From assembly GCF_013410565.1 (NCBI RefSeq), contig NZ_JACCFO010000001.1, positions 1,612,001 through 1,676,000 of the forward strand: 64,000 nt of DNA, written 5' to 3'. Under the pieces are notes generated by a model. It saw only the letters and a program-made list of their open reading frames with translations, was not told the DNA's origin and did no database searches. Below, in pieces: positions 45,101 to 52,180 of the stretch. Made by a program: the position numbers and the translations under genes. This DNA is from Streptomonospora nanhaiensis. GTDB taxonomy: Bacteria; Actinomycetota; Actinomycetes; Streptosporangiales; Streptosporangiaceae. Within the stretch, counting starts at the first letter, position 1. Each line of letters begins with the position of its first letter.

Positions 45101-45206
45101 CCCGACCATCGCCGGGCTCGGCGCCTCACTGGCGACGGTGCTGGAGGACGGGGGCGGGCCCGCGCCGGCCAAGGCGGCGGGGCACGGGTCGCGGCGTTCG
45201 GGGTGA
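42177..45206 (+). CDS. Orphan type I polyketide synthase, KS-AT-ACP
   Basis: A 1009-aa single-module synthase. KS (about 25-440) has the Cys nucleophile in DTACSSSLTA (Cys193), His327 in HAHGTGT and Lys360/His365 in KGAIGHQEGG. AT (about 560-860) has GHSLGE with Ser645. After a 70-residue linker comes a carrier domain with LEELGLTSHARLALRARL, Ser947 being the phosphopantetheine site. There is no KR, DH, ER, TE or docking domain. The AT is odd: the first motif reads FGGHGAQ for GQGAQ, and the specificity position reads PPAHS where YASH (methylmalonyl) or HAFH (malonyl) is expected. No partner tailoring genes adjoin, so the product is unpredictable. Confidence 0.9.
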   Translation: MTAPSDTGPAGPRRLPDAGGAPERAAVVGIGCRLPGGVDGPDALWALLRSGGTALGPLPQDRWAGMVDLLHEEDRPSAPWTAGALTAEEVAAFDHRFFGIDPATAERTEPLHRLLAETGVEALQDAGVTVAEAGGRTGVYTGSASVDSAAAVFGAGQRPGLLEVGGGGTGMLGTQLARFLDARGPLTTIDTACSSSLTALHYARRDLESGDVDLAIIAGVNSVSSPVVTRAFNDGGVLSDVCRPFDAKADGYVRGEGVVVVVLRRLSDARARGDRVYAVIAGSAVNSDGRSPQGLGAPSAEAQAELLADCYTRAGIDPARVGYVHAHGTGTRAGDRIEAQALHRVFARTAEDPLWVGSSKGAIGHQEGGAGVAGLAAAALAVHHGEIPPTAGHTNLRPALRRLAIRVPTEVVAWPDRGPERVAGVSSFGFGGSNAHAVLTSPPAPDRAEARGGGPERAHVLPVSAHTPEALAATAGAWAQALQRAAAREEEAGAPAGAGLRGFAATAGHRRDHHAHRAAVVAATTAEAARALRALAAGEGHACLVGPRRAAETAPRRLVWAFGGHGAQRPAMGRVLAERSPVFAAALAEVGEHLDAWGAHPSWNPLRGEPAGYAATQQAVFAFQVATARTLAAWGLTPDAVIGHSLGEVAAAHVAGALSLDQAARVIVARSRALQEVVAEGAMLATGLTEAQARERLADYPELDVAVLNGPRATVVSGPHGPLKRLAFDLASDGVWHRLLEDAPPAHSRIVRPGAERLAAELAGLEAAAPSVPMASTARHGAPAPVTDAAYWSAQLRDPVDLHAAVARTAHAGPALFVEVSPNATLATPITQILTHHALPAALSAPGALDADEHTALLHAVAACYTHGRIPAWPDRGLPHAPLPPLRWHRATAEAAPPLQEQLSGLGAAERRARLEHLARTLVAELAPVPVGPDDRDTSLEELGLTSHARLALRARLAGLDPALSRPGALDVEHTPTIAGLGASLATVLEDGGGPAPAKAAGHGSRRSG

Positions 45207-45246
45207 TCCGCTGACCCGGCCCGAGAGGGCCGGGGAGGAGGGAACG

Positions 45247-45280
45247 GGGGCCGCCGAGGCGCTTCGGCGGCCCCTTCTTT
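45247..45280 (+). terminator. Rho-independent terminator after PKS
   Basis: GGGGCCGCCGA and its exact inverse TCGGCGGCCCC around a six-base loop, followed by TTCTTT. It lies 40 bp behind the PKS stop codon and closes that transcript. The remainder of the 45207-45517 gap is without features. Confidence 0.8.
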
Positions 45281-45517
45281 GTGGCGACGGCGGGTGCGGG
45301 CGCGGCCGGGGCGCCCGCGCCGCGCTGCGCCGGGGGGATGAGGGGCCGCCGGGATTGCCGGTGCCCTGCCGGGGTGTGTTCGTCCGGGGAGCGGTGCGGC
45401 CTGGTTGGGGCGCCCGAACGCGCCCAGAGTGGGTTTTCGGCACCACCGATCCACCCGGACCCCCCGCCCGTTGCACGCGATCCACCCGTTCCACCAGCCC
45501 GAAAGGCAGGCCCGGCC

Positions 45518-46261
45518 ATGGCCCCTCCCGCGTTCGACACCGCCCTCCTGGAGCCCTACCGCTCCCCCGCCTCCCCTGCCGCAGCCGGGCGGCCGCTGCT
45601 GTTCGCGCACGCCCGCGTCCACACCTTCGACCCGGCGGTCGGCGACCTCGCCGACGCCGACGTGCTGACGGCGGGCGCGGAGGTCGCCGGGGTGGGCCCC
45701 GGGCTCCGCGCCGCCGCCGAGGCCCGCGGCGCGGTCGTGCTCGACTGCGCGGGCCTGGCGGTCGTGCCCGCCGTGGCCGGTCCGGCCGACGGCGCCGGCG
45801 CGCGGGAGCGCCCGGCCGGCCGTATCGGCGGGCTCGCCCCCGGCGGCCCGGCCACTTTCGCCGTGGTCCCCGCGCCCGCGTCCGGCCCGCCGGTACTGGA
45901 GTCGCTCATCTGGCGGCCCGAGAACGCGGTCGCGGTCCTCGCGGCGGGCCGGGTGGTGCTGCTGGACGGCCGCCCGGCGGCCGGCGCGGCGCCATGGTCG
46001 GGCCCGCGCCCGAGCGCCGTGGACGGCCCGCACCTGGGCCGGTGGGTGGACGACACCGGGTTCATCGTGCAGGACCTGGCGCCCGGCGGCCGCTACGACG
46101 AGGCGCGCGGCGGGCGTCCGCACGCCTACCAGGGCGCGTTCTGGATCGCCGGCGACCGGATCGTCTACCGTGACGACCTCGGGTTCTGGGCCTACGGCCG
46201 GTTCTGCGGCGGCGTCCTGCACCACGCCGGGTACACCTTCCGCCGCCGCGGCCGCCGCTGA
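45518..46261 (+). CDS. Atu4866-domain protein with amidohydrolase-like N-terminus
   Basis: A 247-aa protein. The N-terminal 70 residues (LLFAHARVHTFDPAVGDLAD, VLDCAGLAVVPA) look like the small composite domain that begins amidohydrolases, but the metal-binding barrel is missing. After a Pro/Gly linker and a second amidohydrolase-like tail (RPENAVAVLAAGRVVLLDGR), residues about 172-247 match the Atu4866 domain: LGRWVDDTGFIVQDLAPGGR, YDEARGGRPHAYQG and DLGFWAYGRFCGGVLHHAGY. It seems to be the two ends of an amidohydrolase joined after loss of its core and then fused to Atu4866. Function unknown. Confidence 0.65.
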   Translation: MAPPAFDTALLEPYRSPASPAAAGRPLLFAHARVHTFDPAVGDLADADVLTAGAEVAGVGPGLRAAAEARGAVVLDCAGLAVVPAVAGPADGAGARERPAGRIGGLAPGGPATFAVVPAPASGPPVLESLIWRPENAVAVLAAGRVVLLDGRPAAGAAPWSGPRPSAVDGPHLGRWVDDTGFIVQDLAPGGRYDEARGGRPHAYQGAFWIAGDRIVYRDDLGFWAYGRFCGGVLHHAGYTFRRRGRR

Positions 46262-46529
46262 GGCCGGGCCCGCCCGCCGCGCGCATCGGGACACCAGGTC
46301 GCCGCGCACCGGCGGGCGGCGGTCCGCCGGGCGTCCGCCCTGGTCCGGCGGCCGGCGCCCCTTCCCGCGGCCGCCGGAGCAGGCCCCGGCCCCGGGCCGC
46401 TGTCCGAGAGATCCTCGTGGGATCCGGGCGCGTTATGCGCAACACGGCGGCACCGGGAACCGCCGGGTCCGGCGGCGCGGGGCGCGCGATCGGTAGCGGG
46501 CTGTTACTTCGTAGGTCGGACGGTGGACG

Positions 46530-48083
46530 ATGGTCGAGGCGGGGCGGGTGCTGTCAGGGCGGTACCGGCTGGTGGAGCCGCTGGGCGCCGGAGGCTTCGG
46601 CGAGGTCTGGCGGGGCGTGGACCACCGCCTGGAGCGCGACGTCGCGGTGAAGGTCCTGCTGGGCTCCCGCGACGGCGGCGGCCAGGCCGCGCGCCTGTTC
46701 GAGCGCGAGGCCAAGCTCGCGGCGCGGCTGTCGCACCCGGGCATCACCGTGGTGCACGACGTCGGCGTCGACTCCGCCTGCCGGTTCGTGGTCATGGAAC
46801 TCCTCGCCGGCCGCGACCTCGCCGCCGTGCTCGACTCCAGCCCCGGCGGGGTGGCGGTGACCGACGCCGCCGACTGGGGCGCGCAGGCGGCCGACGCCCT
46901 GGCCGTGGCGCACCGCGCGGGCGTGGTGCACCGCGACATCAAGCCCGCCAACCTGATGCTGGTGGACGAAGGCCGCATCAAGGTCTGCGACTTCGGGATC
47001 GCCCGCGCCGTGGGCGCCACCGCCGGCGTGACCGCGCGCGGTTACGCGTCGCCGGCCTACGCCGCGCCGGAGCAGATCTCCGACACCGCCGTTGACGGCC
47101 GCGCCGACCTCTACTCCCTGGGCTGCACCCTCTACCACCTGCTCACCGGCAGCCCGCCGTTCACCGGCGACACCCACGTGGCGGTCCTGGCCGGGCACCT
47201 CTCCCGCACCCCCGACCTCCCCTCCGCGCTGCGCGCCGAGGTCCCGCCCGCCCTCGACGACCTCCTGATGGCGCTGCTGGCCAAGGACCCCGCCCAGCGC
47301 CCCGGCGACCCCACCGCGCTGGCCGCGCGGCTGCGCCACCTCTCCGCGCCCCCGCGGCCCACCCGCCGCGAGGAGCCGCGCACGGCGGCGTCCCCGCTGT
47401 CGTGCGCGCCCCGCCGCGGCGCCGTGTACCTCGGCGCGCTGGACTGGAGCACCACGGCCGCCACCTTCCGGGGCCGCGACTACGAGACCTTCACGGCCGT
47501 GTACCCGCCCGGCGGCACCCGCCACGCCGGGCACGTGTGGGGCGACGGCGTCTACACCGACGACTCCTCGGTGGGCCTGGCCGCCGTCCACTCCGGCCTG
47601 GTGTCCCTGGCCGAAGGCGGCGCCGTCACCTTCGAGATCCGCCCCGGCCAGCGCGCCTACGGCGCCGCCAGCCGCAACGGCGTCAAAAGCTCCCGCTGGG
47701 GGCGCTGGTCGGGCAGCTTCGTGTTCCCCGAGCAGACCGAGCGCGGGGTCCTCGGCCGGCCCAAGCCCCAGCCCGTGTTCGTCGGCCCGATGGACTGGAG
47801 CTCGACGGCCACCGCGTTCCGGGGCCGCGACCACGAGTCCTTCACCTTCCTGCTGCCGCCCGGCGGCGCCCACCACGCCGGGCACGTGTGGGGCGACGGC
47901 GTCTACACCGACGACTCCTCGGTGGGCCTGGCCGCCGTCCACTCCGGCCTGGTGTCCCTGGCCGAAGGCGGCGCCGTCACCTTCGAGATCCGCCCCGGCC
48001 AGCGCGCCTACGGCGCCGCCAGCCGCAACGGCGTCAAAAGCTCCCGCTGGGGGCGCTGGTCGGGCAGCTTCGTGTTCCGCTGA
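46530..48083 (+). CDS. Ser/Thr protein kinase with two tandem LCCL domains
   Basis: A 517-aa protein. Residues 12-270 are a complete bacterial PknB-like kinase: LGAGGFGEVW, Lys41 in VAVKVLL, Asp136 in VVHRDIKPANLML, Asp154 in CDFGIARAV, SPAYAAPEQ and LYSLGCTLYHLLTG. Residues about 298-399 and 413-517 are LCCL domains, with PPGG, HVWGDGVYTDDSSVGLAAVH, VTFEIRPGQRAYGA and RWGRWSGSFVF in each. There is no membrane helix between kinase and LCCL, so all of it should be cytoplasmic, whereas LCCL domains are mostly known outside cells. The family's Cys residues are not kept. The last 68 residues of both LCCL copies are identical, also in DNA. Confidence 0.88.
   Translation: MVEAGRVLSGRYRLVEPLGAGGFGEVWRGVDHRLERDVAVKVLLGSRDGGGQAARLFEREAKLAARLSHPGITVVHDVGVDSACRFVVMELLAGRDLAAVLDSSPGGVAVTDAADWGAQAADALAVAHRAGVVHRDIKPANLMLVDEGRIKVCDFGIARAVGATAGVTARGYASPAYAAPEQISDTAVDGRADLYSLGCTLYHLLTGSPPFTGDTHVAVLAGHLSRTPDLPSALRAEVPPALDDLLMALLAKDPAQRPGDPTALAARLRHLSAPPRPTRREEPRTAASPLSCAPRRGAVYLGALDWSTTAATFRGRDYETFTAVYPPGGTRHAGHVWGDGVYTDDSSVGLAAVHSGLVSLAEGGAVTFEIRPGQRAYGAASRNGVKSSRWGRWSGSFVFPEQTERGVLGRPKPQPVFVGPMDWSSTATAFRGRDHESFTFLLPPGGAHHAGHVWGDGVYTDDSSVGLAAVHSGLVSLAEGGAVTFEIRPGQRAYGAASRNGVKSSRWGRWSGSFVFR
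47522..48078 (+). repeat. 206-bp perfect direct repeat inside the kinase-LCCL gene
   Basis: Bases 47522-47727 and 47873-48078 are identical as far as I can read, offset by 351 bp, which is 117 codons and keeps the frame. The 5' parts of the two LCCL units, just before each repeat, differ clearly at DNA and protein level. Old duplication followed by recent gene conversion explains this best. Confidence 0.85.
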
Positions 48084-48255
48084 CACGCGCCGCGCCCTCC
48101 GGCACCGCTTGCGCGGCGGCGCACCGCGGGGCCATGCTTCCCCGGTACCGAAGTCGGGCCCGGGCGCCCGACCGGGTGCGGGCCGGTGCCGCGTGCGCGT
48201 GGATATGGCGTGGTTTCGGCCGAGTGGACAGGTATGCACCCGGTCGGACACCATA

Positions 48256-48419
48256 GGCAGATTGTCCGGTGGCGGCTGGTCGCCATCTGTGCTGCCCACC
48301 CCCCATGACCAGGGGTGACGGCACAGGGGCCGTCCGGTCAGCCATCGGCGTCGGGCGCTCCCCCAGCGCCCGTTCCGACAGCCACTGACGGCCCGGGGCA
48401 CGCGCGTGCCCCGGGCCGT
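48256..48419 (+). ncRNA. Structured 5' leader RNA of APC permease gene (riboswitch candidate)
   Basis: The 359-bp gap before the permease gene folds into a row of hairpins: GGCAG/CTGCC (48256-48260 with 48292-48296) overlapping a CAGAT/ATCTG alternative (48258-48262 with 48285-48289) and an inner GGCG/CGCC; CCCC/GGGG (48301-48315); ACGGC/GCCGT; GGGCGCT-CCCCC-AGCGCCC (48353-48371); and a perfect 32-base palindrome at 48388-48419. The overlapping first stems cannot form together, as in a switch. The last hairpin ends 23 bp before the ATG. I do not recognise a known riboswitch consensus. Confidence 0.45.
48388..48419 (+). terminator. Perfect 15-bp hairpin just before permease start
   Basis: ACGGCCCGGGGCACG, CG, then its exact inverse. 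It is too close to the start codon to end an upstream gene usefully and has no T-run, so it may be an attenuator of the permease transcript or the terminator of a short leader RNA. A bidirectional role is possible. Confidence 0.5.
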
Positions 48420-48442
48420 TGCCGGACGACAAGTGAGAGCGC

Positions 48443-49837
48443 ATGAGCGATAGCACCAAGGCCACCCCGACACCGGAGTCGGGGGAGTCCGCGGGCCCGC
48501 TGAAGCGGGTCCTGGGGACGAAACTGCTGCTTCTCCTCGTGGTGGGCGACATCCTCGGCACCACCATCTACTCGCTGACCGGTGCGGTCTCCGCTCAGGT
48601 CGGCGGCGCCCTCTGGGTGCCCTTCGTGGTCGCGTTCGTCGTGGCCTTCCTGACCGCGTTCAGCTACCTGGAACTCGTCACGAAGTACCCGCGCGCGGCC
48701 GGGGCGGCGCTTTATGTGCACCGCGCGTTCGGGGTGCACTTCCTGACGTTCATGGTGGCCTTCGCCGTCATGTGCTCGGGTATCACGTCGGCCTCCTCGG
48801 CGGCGCAGGCGTTCAGCGGCGACTACCTGCAGCAGGTGCTGGGCACCGGGTACCCGCCGGTGCTGCTCGCCATCGGCTTCATCCTGGTGATCGCGGCGGT
48901 GAACCTGCGGGGCATCGGGGAGTCGGCCGGGCTCAACGCCGTGCTGACCGTGATCGAGCTGTCCGGCCTGGTCATCGTCATCTGCACCGGCCTCTACGCG
49001 ATCTTCCTCGGCACCGCCGACCCCACCGTGGCGCCCGACCCGGGCCGGCTGCTGGAGTTCAACACCGAGACCTCGCCGTTCATCGCGGTGACATCGGCGA
49101 CCGCGCTGGCGTTCTTCGCCATGGTGGGCTTCGAGGACTCGGTGAACATGGTCGAGGAGGTCAAGAACCCGGTCAAGACCTTCCCGCGCGCCCTGCTGCT
49201 GGGCATGTGCGTGGCCGCCGCGGTCTACCTCGTGATCGCCGTGGTGACCTCCACGCTGGTGCCCAGTGAGGAGCTGGCCGACTCCACGGCGCCGCTGCTG
49301 CTGGTCGTGCAGGCCGCCGCCCCGTGGTTCCCGCCGGTGCTGTTCGCGGTGATCGCGCTGTTCGCGGTGACCAACACGGCGCTGGTCAACATGCTGATGT
49401 CCAGCCGCCTGCTCTTCGGCATGGCCAACGAGCGGGTGATCCCCCGCCAGCTCGGGTCGGTCCTGCCGAGCCGCCGCACCCCCTGGGTGGCGATCCTGTT
49501 CACCAGCGGGCTCGCGATCATCATGGTGAGCTTCCTGGACATCGCCTCCCTGGGCGGCACCACCTCGCTGCTGCTGCTGATGGTGTTCAGCGTCGTCAAC
49601 GTGTCGGTACTGGTCCTGCGCCGCGAGAAGGTCGAGCACGAGCACTTCAAGGCGCCGACCATCGCGCCGGTGCTGGCCGTGGTGCTGTCGGTGTTCTTCG
49701 CCAGCCCGCTCACCGGGCGGCCGCTGCGCGAGTACGCGATCGCCGGCATCCTGCTCGCCATCGGCGTGGTGTTCTGGTTCGCCAACTACGCCATCACCCG
49801 CAACAAGCGGTTCTCCCCCGAGAAGCTGAACGGCTAG
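48443..49837 (+). CDS. APC-family amino acid permease
   Basis: A 464-aa, 12-helix transporter: LLLLLVVGDILGTTIYSLTG is the APC helix-1 signature, followed by YLELVTKYPRAAGAALYVHR, GFEDSVNMVEEVKNPVKTFP (helix-6 to loop signature) and NMLMSSRLLFGMANERVIP. It belongs to the basic/neutral amino acid branch; the substrate cannot be read from sequence. It stands alone behind a long structured leader and ahead of a strong terminator. Confidence 0.88.
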   Translation: MSDSTKATPTPESGESAGPLKRVLGTKLLLLLVVGDILGTTIYSLTGAVSAQVGGALWVPFVVAFVVAFLTAFSYLELVTKYPRAAGAALYVHRAFGVHFLTFMVAFAVMCSGITSASSAAQAFSGDYLQQVLGTGYPPVLLAIGFILVIAAVNLRGIGESAGLNAVLTVIELSGLVIVICTGLYAIFLGTADPTVAPDPGRLLEFNTETSPFIAVTSATALAFFAMVGFEDSVNMVEEVKNPVKTFPRALLLGMCVAAAVYLVIAVVTSTLVPSEELADSTAPLLLVVQAAAPWFPPVLFAVIALFAVTNTALVNMLMSSRLLFGMANERVIPRQLGSVLPSRRTPWVAILFTSGLAIIMVSFLDIASLGGTTSLLLLMVFSVVNVSVLVLRREKVEHEHFKAPTIAPVLAVVLSVFFASPLTGRPLREYAIAGILLAIGVVFWFANYAITRNKRFSPEKLNG

Positions 49838-49850
49838 CCGCCGCGCCCGC

Positions 49851-49893
49851 CACCGCCGCCCCCACCGCCGACCGCGCGGTGGGGGCGGCGGTG
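49851..49893 (+). terminator. Terminator hairpin after APC permease
   Basis: A perfect 17-bp stem, CACCGCCGCCCCCACCG with its inverse, around a nine-base loop, 14 bp behind the stop codon and followed by TT. It isolates the permease from the metal-sensor operon. Confidence 0.75.
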
Positions 49894-49928
49894 TTCCGGG
49901 GGCCGGGGCCGCCCGGGTCCACCGCTTC

Positions 49929-49954
49929 GTGGATCCGCGGCGCCTTGGATCCAC
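49929..49954. promoter_or_regulatory. Operator of the CmtR-like sensor operon
   Basis: GTGGATCC and GGATCCAC form perfect eight-base arms with a 10-base spacer, 38 bp before the ArsR/CmtR-type gene; a smaller CCTG-GATT-CAGG repeat follows. This is where an autorepressor of the ArsR family would bind. Confidence 0.55.
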
Positions 49955-49991
49955 CGTTCCCTGGATTCAGGAATCTCTGTATGGTGGTGCC

Positions 49992-50327
49992 GTGCTCACC
50001 ATCGCCTCCGACATCGACGCCCTCGCCCGCTTCGGCCGCGCCCTGGCCGACCCCCTCCGCTGCCGCGTGCTGCTGGCGCTGCGCGAGGCCCCCGCCCACC
50101 CCGCCGACCTCGCCGAGTCCCTGGGCGTGAGCCGCACCCGGCTGTCCAACCACCTGGCCTGCCTGCGCGACTGCGGGCTGGTGGTCGCCGTGCCGGTGGG
50201 CCGCCGGGTGCGCTACGAACTCGCCGACGCACGGCTCGGCCACGCGCTGGACGACCTGCGCTCGGCCGTGCCGGCCGTGCGGACCGACGCCTCGTGCCCC
50301 GACGCCGCCGAAGAGGGCTGCTGCTGA
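49992..50327 (+). CDS. ArsR-family metal sensor, CmtR-like
   Basis: A 111-aa winged-helix repressor starting at a GTG. ADPLRCRVLLALREAPAHPA, DLAESLGVSRTRLSNHLACL and RDCGLVVAVPVGRRVRYELA place it next to mycobacterial CmtR: the HLACLRDC motif supplies the two Cys of the Cd/Pb site, and the C-terminal SCPDAAEEGCC can give the third. It is coupled by a TGATG overlap to a CDF-type exporter, so it should derepress export of Cd, Pb or a similar metal. Confidence 0.88.
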   Translation: MLTIASDIDALARFGRALADPLRCRVLLALREAPAHPADLAESLGVSRTRLSNHLACLRDCGLVVAVPVGRRVRYELADARLGHALDDLRSAVPAVRTDASCPDAAEEGCC

Positions 50328-51040
50328 TGGCCGCGCTCCCCCCACCCGCCGCCCCCGCCGGGGCGCGCCGCGCGGTCCTGGTGCGCCGCGTCCGGCTGCT
50401 GGTGGCCGCCACCATCGCCTACAACACCGTCGAGGCGGGGGTGGCGCTGGCCGCCGGCGCCGCCGCCTCCTCCACCGCGCTCATCGGGTTCGGGCTGGAC
50501 TCCCTGATCGAGGTGTCCTCGGCCGCCGCCGTGGCCTGGCAGTTCTCCGCCCGCACCGCCGAGGCGCGCCGGGCCCGCGAGCGGCGGGCGCTGCGCGTCA
50601 TCGCGGTGTCGTTCTTCGCGCTGGCCGCCTACGTGACCGTGGAGGCGGTGCGCGCGCCGGCCGGGGCGGGCGGGGCCGACACCTCGGTGCCCGGCATCGT
50701 GCTGGCCGCCGCCTCGGTGGCCGTCATGCCGTTCCTGAGCCTCGCCCAGCGCCGCGCGGGCCGCGAACTCGGGTCGGCCACGGCGGTGGCCGACTCCAGG
50801 CAGACGCTGCTGTGCACCTACCTCTCGGCCGCGCTGCTGGTGGGGCTGCTGGCCAACGCGCTGCTCGGGTGGTCCTGGGCCGACCCCGCGGCGGCGCTGG
50901 TGATCGCCGCGCTGGCCGTCAAGGAGGGCCGCGAGGCCTGGCGCGGCGACTCCTGCTGCGCGCCCGCCGGGATCGCGCTCGCGGCCCGCCCCGCCGCCGA
51001 GGACTCCTGCGGCTGCGGCCCCGACCGCGCCTGCCGCTGA
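50327..51040 (+). CDS. CDF-family cation efflux protein with Cys-rich tail
   Basis: A 237-aa membrane protein with about six helices: AATIAYNTVEAGVALAAG, STALIGFGLDSLIEVSSAAA (the CDF metal-site Asp) and ATAVADSRQTLLCTYLSAAL (second site Asp). The cytosolic domain of classical CDF is missing and is replaced by a short tail with DSCCAPAG and EDSCGCGPDRACR, six cysteines that may collect metal before export. The gene start overlaps the sensor stop codon. Confidence 0.85.
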   Translation: MAALPPPAAPAGARRAVLVRRVRLLVAATIAYNTVEAGVALAAGAAASSTALIGFGLDSLIEVSSAAAVAWQFSARTAEARRARERRALRVIAVSFFALAAYVTVEAVRAPAGAGGADTSVPGIVLAAASVAVMPFLSLAQRRAGRELGSATAVADSRQTLLCTYLSAALLVGLLANALLGWSWADPAAALVIAALAVKEGREAWRGDSCCAPAGIALAARPAAEDSCGCGPDRACR

Positions 51041-51045
51041 GCGGC

Positions 51046-51074
51046 CCCGCCCGGCGCGGGCCGGGCCGGGCGGG
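51046..51074. terminator. Terminator hairpin between CDF exporter and VOC gene
   Basis: CCCGCCCGGC and its exact inverse around a nine-base loop; lies between two convergent genes and can serve both. Confidence 0.6.
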
Positions 51075-51091
51075 TGCCCCTCGGGCGCCGG

Positions 51092-51511
51092 CTAGGAGGC
51101 GGCGGCGCCGTCGGCATAGGCGTCGGCGTACTCGGCGGCGGGCGGGATCGGCTGGATGACGTCGAGCAGCACGCCGTCGGGGGCGGCCACGATGAAGTGG
51201 CGCTGACCGAAGGGCTCGTCGCGCAGCGGCAGCACCGGCACGCACCCGTGCTCGCCGGTCAGCCGCGCGTGGACCGCGTCAACGTCGTCGACCTCCAGGT
51301 TGAGGAGGAGCCCCCGGGCGGGGGTGCCGTACCCCTCGGGGACGGTCTGGTGCCCCGGATCGAGCACGGCGAGTTCGGCGTCCCCCAGCCGCAGGCTGAC
51401 GTACCAGTCGCTCGCGAAGGTCGTCTCGAAGCCCAGCACGTCCCGGTAGAAGTCCGCCGCCGCCGCGACGTCGCCGGACATGACGACCGGGTAGAAGCTC
51501 GTGACCGCCAT
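51092..51511 (-). CDS. VOC/glyoxalase-family protein
   Basis: A 139-aa single-domain VOC protein: [54 protein letters not shown] and [20 protein letters not shown]. The first-strand His ligand is missing (FYPVV), so it may be a metal-free binding or resistance-type member (bleomycin-resistance fold). It is divergent from a TetR regulator across a large inverted repeat. Confidence 0.85.
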   Translation of the reverse strand: MAVTSFYPVVMSGDVAAAADFYRDVLGFETTFASDWYVSLRLGDAELAVLDPGHQTVPEGYGTPARGLLLNLEVDDVDAVHARLTGEHGCVPVLPLRDEPFGQRHFIVAAPDGVLLDVIQPIPPAAEYADAYADGAAAS

Positions 51512-51521
51512 GGGTCCCCCT

Positions 51522-51581
51522 TTTACGTACAATGCGTATGTATCAGTGCTGCGGCCAGCTTACATACACAACGCACGTAAA
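51522..51581. promoter_or_regulatory. Large imperfect inverted repeat between VOC and TetR genes
   Basis: Arms of 21 bases (51522-51542 and 51561-51581) match at 16 positions; TTTACGT/ACGTAAA and GTATGTA/TACATAC are the conserved halves. The repeat spans the whole divergent promoter region, just inside both gene starts, so the TetR protein probably binds here as two dimers and represses both directions. Confidence 0.6.
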
Positions 51582-51592
51582 GGAACCCGCCC

Positions 51593-52180
51593 GTGCCCCG
51601 CGCCTCCGCCTCCGCCGCCGCCCAGACCGCGCGCCAGGTCCTGGCCTCGGCGACCGACCTGTTCGCCGCCCAGGGGTTCGCCGCCGTCTCCCTCGACGAC
51701 GTGGCCCGCGCCGCCGGAGTGACCCGCGGCGCCGTCTACCACCACTACGCCAACAAGACCGGGCTGTTCCGCGCGGTGGCCGCGCACCTGCAGGCCGACG
51801 TGGCCGCGGCCGTGGTGGGGGCCGCCGAGCGCGCCGAGCCCGACCCCCGGGCGCGGCTGCGGGCGGGCAGCCACGCGTTCCTCGACGCCATCACCGCCGC
51901 GCCGGCGGTGCGGGTGCTGCTGGTGGACGCCCCCGCGGTCATCGGCTGGGCCCAGTGGCGCGCTCTGGACGCCGAGCACTCCGCCGCCCACCTCCGCGAC
52001 GCACTGGCCGAGGCCGGGGTGGACGGCGGCCTCCTCGACGCGCTGACGGCGCAGTTGTCGGGCGCCATGAACGAGGCCGCGCTGTGGCTGGCCGAGCGCG
52101 CGGACGACGCCGCCGCACGGGAGTCCGCGCACCGGGCCCTCGACCGACTCCTTGAGGCAGTGGCACCCCGGCCCGCCTAG
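51593..52180 (+). CDS. TetR-family transcriptional regulator
   Basis: A 195-aa regulator: VLASATDLFAAQGFAAVSLD, DVARAAGVTRGAVYHHYANK and TGLFRAVAAHLQADV form the HTH. It is divergent from the VOC gene. Its TAG stop is part of the CTAG target duplication of an IS, so the insertion left the reading frame whole but cut the gene from its own terminator at 53121. Confidence 0.9.
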   Translation: MPRASASAAAQTARQVLASATDLFAAQGFAAVSLDDVARAAGVTRGAVYHHYANKTGLFRAVAAHLQADVAAAVVGAAERAEPDPRARLRAGSHAFLDAITAAPAVRVLLVDAPAVIGWAQWRALDAEHSAAHLRDALAEAGVDGGLLDALTAQLSGAMNEAALWLAERADDAAARESAHRALDRLLEAVAPRPA

